Source: Gaopeijia sp032250675
GTDB lineage: Bacteria; Gemmatimonadota; Gemmatimonadetes; Longimicrobiales; Gaopeijiaceae
DNA: 38,880 bases
Direction of reading: 5' to 3'
Assembly (NCBI GenBank): GCA_032250675.1
Contig: JAVVEY010000014.1
Span: forward strand, 1-38,880
Of the stretch, positions 33,957 to 38,880 are shown in pieces. Every line of letters starts with the position of its first letter. Position 1 is the stretch's first letter. The position numbers and the translations under genes are program-made. The notes below the pieces were generated by a model that was not told where the DNA came from, searched no databases, and was given only the letters and a program-made list of their open reading frames with translations.

Positions 33957-34100
33957 TGTTTCCCGATCGCGCCAGTCATCTCCCGCGATTGCGGGGTTCG
34001 TGAGAAGACCCGTGAAGATACGAAGCGAAGGGACCGATCCGACTCTGCGTCACGCTCCCCCTGCTTGACCCGGGGCAACGGAGATGGCGAGTATCGTCAG

Positions 34101-34823
34101 ATGATCGACCCGCTCTCCCTCCCCCCCGATCTCCCGCTCCCCGAACGACGCCTGCACCTCCGCCGCCGTTCCGTGGGGTTCCTGGAGCGCGAAAACGAAC
34201 AGTGGGCGTGCTTTCTCGTCACCTTCCTCGATCCGGCAGACCGCACCTGGAAGGGGCACTTCTCCTTCCGCCCCTCGGGAGCCGCGGCCAAGACCTCCGA
34301 GGCGCGCACCGGTGACATCTTCATCGAATCGGAGGAGAGCGAGATCGCCCGGAAGGCGCGCGAACTCGGACGCCCTCTCCTCTCGGGACTCCTCGAGTCG
34401 GCGGTTCACACTCGCGCGCGCAATGACGACCGATCTCCCTTCCTGAAGCGCTGGTTCGAGGAGCTTCTGACCGAGAACGCCACGCGCCTTGCGGAAGCCG
34501 GCGAGACGCGTGTGGAAGCGCAGACCGACCTCGAGGAGATCCGATCTCTCTACGCATCGTATCGCCTCGATCAGGTCTGCCACTTCATCCATCTCGTCCA
34601 CCCCGACGACTTCGAGATCGCGGTGGGCCGGATCCTCGACGACATCGAGGGGATCGACTTCGCGGCCACCGACCGGCACCAGCTCGCGATGCTCGTGGTG
34701 GAGTTCATCGAACGACGCCTCCCGATCCCCGACTTCCAGACGTGGGCGCGCGACTACCTCGCCCACGAAGACGAGTACCGGCGGTACGCTCACGCGCTTC
34801 ACCGCGAGGGAATCCTCCCCTGA
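34101..34823 (+). CDS. Unknown protein C of the shared-module family (module 2 then module 1)
   Basis: A 240-residue protein. Residues ~22-101 match module 2 of the product at 32431-33042 (NEQWACFLVTF, TWKGHFSF, ARTGDIFIESEESEIARKAR, LLSGLLESA). After a helical linker, residues ~145-237 match module 1 (IRSLYASYRLDQVCHFIHLV, FIERRLPIPDFQTWARDYLAHEDEYRRYA, LHREG). The module order is thus reversed. ATG 34101 was chosen because the product begins with MIDPLSLP; an extension to 33945 adds a basic stretch crossing the divergent promoter region. Transcribed away from the operon at 31271-33936. Confidence 0.78.
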   Translation: MIDPLSLPPDLPLPERRLHLRRRSVGFLERENEQWACFLVTFLDPADRTWKGHFSFRPSGAAAKTSEARTGDIFIESEESEIARKARELGRPLLSGLLESAVHTRARNDDRSPFLKRWFEELLTENATRLAEAGETRVEAQTDLEEIRSLYASYRLDQVCHFIHLVHPDDFEIAVGRILDDIEGIDFAATDRHQLAMLVVEFIERRLPIPDFQTWARDYLAHEDEYRRYAHALHREGILP

Positions 34824-34854
34824 GCGACTCTCCCCGGAGTGTTCCTCGATCGGT

Positions 34855-36417
34855 TCAGTTGACCAGATAGCCCTCCGCCACGCGCGTGAAGTCGGCCACC
34901 TGCTCTCGCTCCCAGACGGTGTCGCGGCCGAGTTCCTCCGCGAGGATTGCGCCCACGCGTGGTGCCGCACGGAGGGCGGCGCGGGCGTCGAGGAGGAGCG
35001 CCCGGGTCCGACGCGCCAGCACGTCGTCGACGGTGCGTGCCATCTCCTCCCGGGCAGCCCATCGCACCTCGGCCTCGATATGGGGGAGCGCCGCGTCGAG
35101 GCGCTCGTCTCCCCCCTCGACCTCCTCGGCGAGCCCCTCGATGAGGAGGGCGTCCGTGCCGTGCACGCACAGCCACCCGAAGCGTTCCGCGTGTGCGTGT
35201 GCCCCATGGATCCGGAGTTCACACGTCGTGCAGGGACGCGGGTCGAGCCCCGCCAGGACGGCGGCGTGGTCCACGGTGTCCTCGGCCATCTTGCGGTAGG
35301 TGGTCCACTTCCCGCCGGTGATCGTCACCAGCCCCGACTTCGATACCTGGAGGGTGTGGTCGCGCGACAGCGCGGAGGTATCGTCGTCGTCGCCGCCGCC
35401 GACGAGGGGGCGCAGGCCGGCGAAGGCGGACAGCACGTCGCTCTCCGTGGGGTCTTCCTCCAGGTAGCGGGCCGCATGCCGCAGGATGTATCGGATCTCG
35501 TCGGGGAAGGGGCGAGGCTCGATCTCGGGCGTATCGACCGGGGTGTCGGTCGTCCCCACGAGGACCCGGTCGTGCCAGGGGACCGCGAAGAGCACGCGGC
35601 CATCATCGGTGTGCGGCACCATGATCGCGGCGTCCCCCGGATGGAAGCGGCGGTCGAGCACGAGGTGGATCCCCTGACTCGGTCGGATCATCGGGGTCAC
35701 GCCGGGACGGTCCATGCGGCGGATCGCGTCGGTAAAGACCCCCGTGGCGTTGATCACACCTCGACTGCGCACCTCGCGCACGGTATCGGTCTCGATATCG
35801 CGCACCCGGACGCCGCAGACGAAGCCCTGCGCATCCTTGAGCACGCCTTCGACCGGCGCGTGGTTCAGAAGAACCGCGCCCTGCTCGGCCGCGGTCACCG
35901 CGAGGTGGATGAGGAGACGCGCGTCGTCGAACTGTCCATCGTGGTAGACGACGCCCCCACGGAGTCCCTCCCGTTCGATCGTGGGGAGGCGTTCGATCGT
36001 TTCGTCGCGGGAGAGGTGGCGCGACGATCCGAAGCCGTACTGCCCCGCGAGTGCGTCGTACACCTTGAGGCCGATTCCGTAGAAGGGGGCCTCCCACCAG
36101 TCGTAGTTGGGGACGACGAAGGGCATCTCCGTGACGAGGTGGGGCGCGTTGCGCCGCAGGATGCCGCGCTCCCGCAGCGCCTCCATGACGAGGGGAAGAT
36201 TCCCCTGTCGGAGGTATCGCACCCCCCCATGAACGAGCTTGGTGCTGCGCGACGACGTGCCCGTTCCCAGATCATGGGCTTCGAAGAGCACGACGTCGTA
36301 GCCACGCGCTGCGGCATCGAGGGCGACCCCCACCCCGGTGGCGCCCCCGCCGATCACGACGAGGTCCCACGGATCCGCCCGATCGTCGATGCGGGCGAGC
36401 ATGGTATCACGGTTCAT
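34855..36417 (-). CDS. glpD: FAD-dependent glycerol-3-phosphate dehydrogenase
   Basis: A 520-residue flavoenzyme oxidising glycerol-3-phosphate to dihydroxyacetone phosphate at the inner membrane, feeding electrons to quinone. N-terminal FAD motif VIGGGATGVGVALDAAARGY, then GTSSRSTKLVHGGVRYL, EGLRGGVVYHDGQFDDARL, GVINATGVFTD and TITGGKWTTYRKMAED, followed by the C-terminal cap domain. ATG 36417 has GAGGAGGG upstream. It is divergent from rpsU. No glpF or glpK is nearby, so it may serve phospholipid metabolism rather than glycerol uptake. Confidence 0.94.
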   Translation of the reverse strand: MNRDTMLARIDDRADPWDLVVIGGGATGVGVALDAAARGYDVVLFEAHDLGTGTSSRSTKLVHGGVRYLRQGNLPLVMEALRERGILRRNAPHLVTEMPFVVPNYDWWEAPFYGIGLKVYDALAGQYGFGSSRHLSRDETIERLPTIEREGLRGGVVYHDGQFDDARLLIHLAVTAAEQGAVLLNHAPVEGVLKDAQGFVCGVRVRDIETDTVREVRSRGVINATGVFTDAIRRMDRPGVTPMIRPSQGIHLVLDRRFHPGDAAIMVPHTDDGRVLFAVPWHDRVLVGTTDTPVDTPEIEPRPFPDEIRYILRHAARYLEEDPTESDVLSAFAGLRPLVGGGDDDDTSALSRDHTLQVSKSGLVTITGGKWTTYRKMAEDTVDHAAVLAGLDPRPCTTCELRIHGAHAHAERFGWLCVHGTDALLIEGLAEEVEGGDERLDAALPHIEAEVRWAAREEMARTVDDVLARRTRALLLDARAALRAAPRVGAILAEELGRDTVWEREQVADFTRVAEGYLVN

Positions 36418-36432
36418 CCGGGTCCCTCCTCG

Positions 36433-36462
36433 TTGACGCAATCGCAGTTCTCATCGTATCTT
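36433..36462 (+). promoter_or_regulatory. Sigma-70-type promoter of rpsU
   Basis: TTGACG (36433-36438) and TATCTT (36457-36462) are 18 bases apart, about 45 bases before the rpsU start. The -35 matches five of six consensus bases. It also overlaps the leader region of glpD on the other strand. Confidence 0.6.
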
Positions 36463-36507
36463 CAAGAGCTTTGTCATCACGATCTTCAAGCCCCACGGGT
36501 GGTTTCT

Positions 36508-36708
36508 TTGGAAGTCAAGGTTCAGGAGAACGAAAGTCTCGAGCGGGCGCTGCGTCGCTTCAAGCGAAAAGTGCAGCGTTCCGGCCTCTATTCCGAGCTT
36601 CGCAAGCGTCGCTTCTACGAGAAGCCCAGCGCGCAGCGCAAGCGGAAGAAGGAGGCTGCGGTGCGCCGCGAGCGTCGTCGTCAGCGCCGGACAACCGTGC
36701 GCCGCTGA
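36508..36708 (+). CDS. rpsU: Ribosomal protein bS21
   Basis: A 66-residue basic protein of the small ribosomal subunit: EVKVQENESLERALRRFKRKVQRSG, then RRRQRRTTVRR at the end. bS21 assists mRNA start-site recognition. The TTG at 36508 has GGGTGG upstream; a GTG at 36499 would add three residues and cannot be excluded. It is a single-gene unit with its own promoter and a strong terminator. Confidence 0.92.
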   Translation: MEVKVQENESLERALRRFKRKVQRSGLYSELRKRRFYEKPSAQRKRKKEAAVRRERRRQRRTTVRR

Positions 36709-36762
36709 TCCTCCGCCGTCACCGAGACGGCCGAGCAGATCGAGGGAAGACGTTTCGAAGGA

Positions 36763-36800
36763 GGAGGGCCGCCGACATGGGTCGGCGGCCCTCCTTTCTT
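36763..36800 (+). terminator. Rho-independent terminator of rpsU
   Basis: A perfect 14-base-pair stem (36763-36776 with 36781-36794) with a 4-base loop ATGG, followed by TTTCTT. It lies 55 bases after the rpsU stop and before the convergent dehydrogenase gene. Confidence 0.88.
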
Positions 36801-36851
36801 CGTTCCACCCTCCGGCGAGACTCACCCGCCGCGCCGCGGGGCGACCGATCT

Positions 36852-37730
36852 TCAGATCGGGAGAGGGACCGGGGCCTCCCCCGAGTAGTCGTAGAACCCC
36901 TTCCCCGTCTTCCGCCCGTACCGACCCATCGCCACGATACGCCTCAACAGCGGCGGCGGAGCGTAGCGCTGCTCGCGGTACTCGTCGAACATGATCTCCG
37001 CGATCCGGAGCGTCGTGTCGTTCCCCACGAAGTCGCAGAGGGTGAAGGGACCCATCGGATACCCACACCCGAGCATCATCCCGGTGTCGATATCGCTGAT
37101 CGATGCGACGCCTCGTTCGAGCTGACGGATCGCGTCGAGCATGTAGGGCACGAGGAGGAGGTTCACCACGAAGCCCGAGTTGTCCTTCGCCGCAATCGGC
37201 TCCTTCCCGATCGCGCGCGTGAAATCATACGCGGTCTCGAAGGTCGCATCGGAGGTGGCGATCGTGCGGACCACCTCGACGAGCTTCATGACCGGCACCG
37301 GGTTGAAGAAGTGCAGCCCGATCACGCGATCAGGACGCCGGGTCGCGGCGGCCATATCGGTCACCGTGAGTGAGCTCGTGTTCGAGGCGAAGATCGTGTG
37401 CTCGCCACAGAGCTGATCGAGGCGTCCGAAGAGCTCGTTCTTGGCGTCGAGGTTCTCGACGATCGCCTCGATCACGAGATCGCGATCGGAGAGGTCGTCG
37501 ATCTCGGTCGTGAAGGCGATCCGTCCGAGAGCGTCGTCACGGTCTCCGGCGTCCAGCTTCCCCTTCTCGACGGCGCGCGCGAGTGACTTCTCGATCCTGG
37601 CTCGCCCTCCTTCCGCCGCTTCGTCGTTGAGTTCGCGGACGAGCACGTCGAACCCCGCCTTCGCGGACACTTCGGCGATCCCGCTTCCCATGAGCCCCGC
37701 ACCGGCTACGCCTACCTTCTCGATCTTCAC
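36852..37730 (-). CDS. 3-hydroxyacyl-CoA (3-hydroxybutyryl-CoA) dehydrogenase
   Basis: A 292-residue NAD(P)-dependent enzyme. Rossmann motif VGVAGAGLMGSGIAEVSAKAG, FASNTSSLTVTDMA, the catalytic His in GLHFFNPVPVMKLVEVV, KDNSGFVVNLLLVPY and the C-terminal domain (GCGYPMGPFTLCDFVG). It oxidises 3-hydroxybutyryl-CoA to acetoacetyl-CoA or the reverse. Start chosen at GTG 37730, preceded by GGAGGAG, which gives the family N-terminus; an ATG at 37742 would bury that ribosome site in the gene. A crotonase-family gene lies 6 kb away. Confidence 0.93.
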   Translation of the reverse strand: MKIEKVGVAGAGLMGSGIAEVSAKAGFDVLVRELNDEAAEGGRARIEKSLARAVEKGKLDAGDRDDALGRIAFTTEIDDLSDRDLVIEAIVENLDAKNELFGRLDQLCGEHTIFASNTSSLTVTDMAAATRRPDRVIGLHFFNPVPVMKLVEVVRTIATSDATFETAYDFTRAIGKEPIAAKDNSGFVVNLLLVPYMLDAIRQLERGVASISDIDTGMMLGCGYPMGPFTLCDFVGNDTTLRIAEIMFDEYREQRYAPPPLLRRIVAMGRYGRKTGKGFYDYSGEAPVPLPI

Positions 37731-37793
37731 GTACTCCTCCATCTGATCACTTGAATGTCGCAACCCGGGGCGACCGGATGTCGCCCGGAGAGA

Positions 37794-38729
37794 TCACCCT
37801 GCACCTTCATCCTCGTCGTCATATACGAACTCCACCAGCACGGGGTCGGCGTGGTCCAGGAGTCGCCGTGCACCGTGAAAACGACGTTCGATCCACTTGC
37901 GCCACGCGGGCGGCGGCGGCTCGGGCTGCCCTCCCGCCTCGAGGAGATCGAGTACCCCCTCGAGTTCGGCCTGGACGTCGGTCACCTTTCCGCGGTGGGC
38001 GTGGGCCATGACCTTCGCCACCGCGAAGGCACCCGCCACGGCGACCCCACCGGTGAGCGCCCCGGCGATCGCGACCGGCACGGACGACGCCATCAGGAGC
38101 ATGAAGGTGCCGAACCCGGCAGCCCCCCCGGCGCTCACCCCGCCCGCGATCCCTCCGGAGAGATAGCTGTTCCGGATCCCGGCATCGACCGTGAGGCTGA
38201 CGTGGGTACGGTGCTCATCCACCGGATCGAGATGGACCTCCACACTCCGGGCCGAGGCGACGTAGTAGCGGCGCGCCGTGCCCGAGGCCGCGCGCGCGAC
38301 CTGACTCATCCAGTCCACGGCGGGGCGGTACTGGAGGAAGTGCGGGGTGCGTCGCACCGGTTGCAGGAGCCGCCCCCCGACCATGTATTCGTCGAGCTTT
38401 TCGGCGACCGCGCGCGGCGTGCCGGGCACGACGCGGGTGACCCGAAGCGTCTCGGGCCCCCAGAACCGATCGATCCACGACGTCGATGCGGGAAGCGACC
38501 CCACCGCTCCCGCGTGCCCGACCTCGCTCAATGCCTCACGGATGTGTGCTTCGGAGAGCCCGACCTCGCGGGCGATGCGGTAGAGATCCGCCTCGGAGAT
38601 CAACTCGTCCGGGTCGCCGTCCGCATCCCGGGCGGCGAGCTCGGTCGCGCGACGGATCACCTCGTCGAAGTGGCGACGCGAGACTCCGCGACCGGCGGAG
38701 GCGCGACCGGAGGGGACGGGGTCGCTCAT
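37794..38729 (-). CDS. Unknown protein with membrane hairpin and N-terminal helical domain
   Basis: A 311-residue protein. Residues ~18-70 look like a helical domain with SEADLYRIAREVGLSEAHIREAL, a pattern seen in small DUF1707-type or SHOCT-like helical modules but not diagnostic. A beta-rich region follows (~95-185), then a Gly/Ala-rich membrane hairpin (~190-240: SGGIAGGVSAGGAAGFGTF, then VPVAIAGALTGGVAVAGAFAVA) and a charged C-terminal helix. No family is recognised. The start at ATG 38729 has no clear ribosome site. It lies upstream of the dehydrogenase on the same strand. Confidence 0.72.
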   Translation of the reverse strand: MSDPVPSGRASAGRGVSRRHFDEVIRRATELAARDADGDPDELISEADLYRIAREVGLSEAHIREALSEVGHAGAVGSLPASTSWIDRFWGPETLRVTRVVPGTPRAVAEKLDEYMVGGRLLQPVRRTPHFLQYRPAVDWMSQVARAASGTARRYYVASARSVEVHLDPVDEHRTHVSLTVDAGIRNSYLSGGIAGGVSAGGAAGFGTFMLLMASSVPVAIAGALTGGVAVAGAFAVAKVMAHAHRGKVTDVQAELEGVLDLLEAGGQPEPPPPAWRKWIERRFHGARRLLDHADPVLVEFVYDDEDEGAG

Positions 38730-38737
38730 CGCATGCG

Positions 38738-38880
38738 CGCTCAGAGCGCCTCGACGACGACGGCACCCCCGTCTTCCACCCGCTGCCCAGCCTGGACACC
38801 GAGGACGTGGCGGACGTGCTTCAGGTGGTCCGCATCCGCCTGCTCAACCTGCTCGAGCGGCAGGGGGTGATCGAGGACCG
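38738..38880 (+). pseudogene. Transposase fragment, IS91-type (partial, runs off right edge)
   Basis: A plus-strand frame from about 38738 to the edge encodes RSERLDDDGTPVFHPLPS, then LDTEDVADVLQVVRIRLLNLLERQ. The FHxLP ... EDVA ... RLLERxG pattern is typical of the C-terminal third of IS91-type transposases. No start codon in frame gives a full N-terminus; the frame abuts the 5' end of the membrane-protein gene on the other strand. It therefore looks like a 5'-truncated remnant, unless the element continues to the right with a rearranged order. Confidence 0.6.

Noticed and set aside
34489..36507. Long plus-strand frame ending as bS21, suggesting a fused protein
   Set aside because: Only the last 66 residues are real (rpsU). 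The upstream part is antisense to glpD, and a promoter at 36433-36462 precedes the true start.
38741..38880. Minus-strand frame ending in DGGAVVVEAL and a stop at 38741
   Set aside because: It is open but has no recognisable domain, while the plus strand of the same bases gives a clear transposase motif.

Overview
The window is a GC-rich, densely coding chromosomal segment. The gene content suggests a Gemmatimonadota-type bacterium or a close relative in the FCB group. This is inferred from high GC, DUF4837 and DUF3127 proteins (families I associate with Bacteroidota and relatives), a sortilin/Asp-box propeller protein, an M14 peptidase with an extra C-terminal domain, SusC-like 'carboxypeptidase-regulatory + plug' proteins, and frequent GTG/TTG starts. 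No tRNA, rRNA or CRISPR array was seen.

Layout: 1-171 is the 3' end of an unknown secreted-looking protein. 291-4753 (minus) holds a cation:proton antiporter, a small protein with a very acidic tail, and a secreted M14 peptidase. 4814-6093 (plus) holds an alkyltransferase-like protein (ATL) and phosphatidylserine decarboxylase. 6188-13928 (plus) holds an M3 oligopeptidase, a DUF4837 lipoprotein, a four-helix membrane protein overlapping a sodium:solute symporter, a DUF255 thioredoxin-domain protein and a small membrane protein. 14050-19209 (plus) holds the Asp-box propeller protein, a terminator, argG and a propeller lipoprotein. 19237-23400 (minus) holds two tandem plug-like paralogues, a LolA-like protein and an S41 protease.

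23469-29315 (minus) is an information/cofactor block transcribed recF > DUF721 (DciA-like) > gyrB > DUF2520-panB fusion > panC. The fusion joins a Rossmann/DUF2520 module to ketopantoate hydroxymethyltransferase. With panC it could carry ketoisovalerate to pantothenate if the DUF2520 half is a ketopantoate reductase. 29442-30239 (minus) is an enoyl-CoA hydratase. 30359-31211 (plus) is ssb followed by a DUF3127 OB-fold protein that ends in an SSB-like acidic tip.

31271-34823 is the most unusual part. It is a cluster of unrecognised genes in which three proteins share one helical module, and two of them also share a second module in the opposite order. A small ribbon-helix-helix-like protein and a fourth unknown protein accompany them. 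A divergent intergenic region in this cluster carries a palindrome over a putative -10 box. The right part holds glpD (minus), rpsU (plus, with a clear promoter and terminator), a 3-hydroxyacyl-CoA dehydrogenase (minus) and an unknown membrane protein (minus). The right edge enters a transposase fragment of the IS91 type that runs out of the window.
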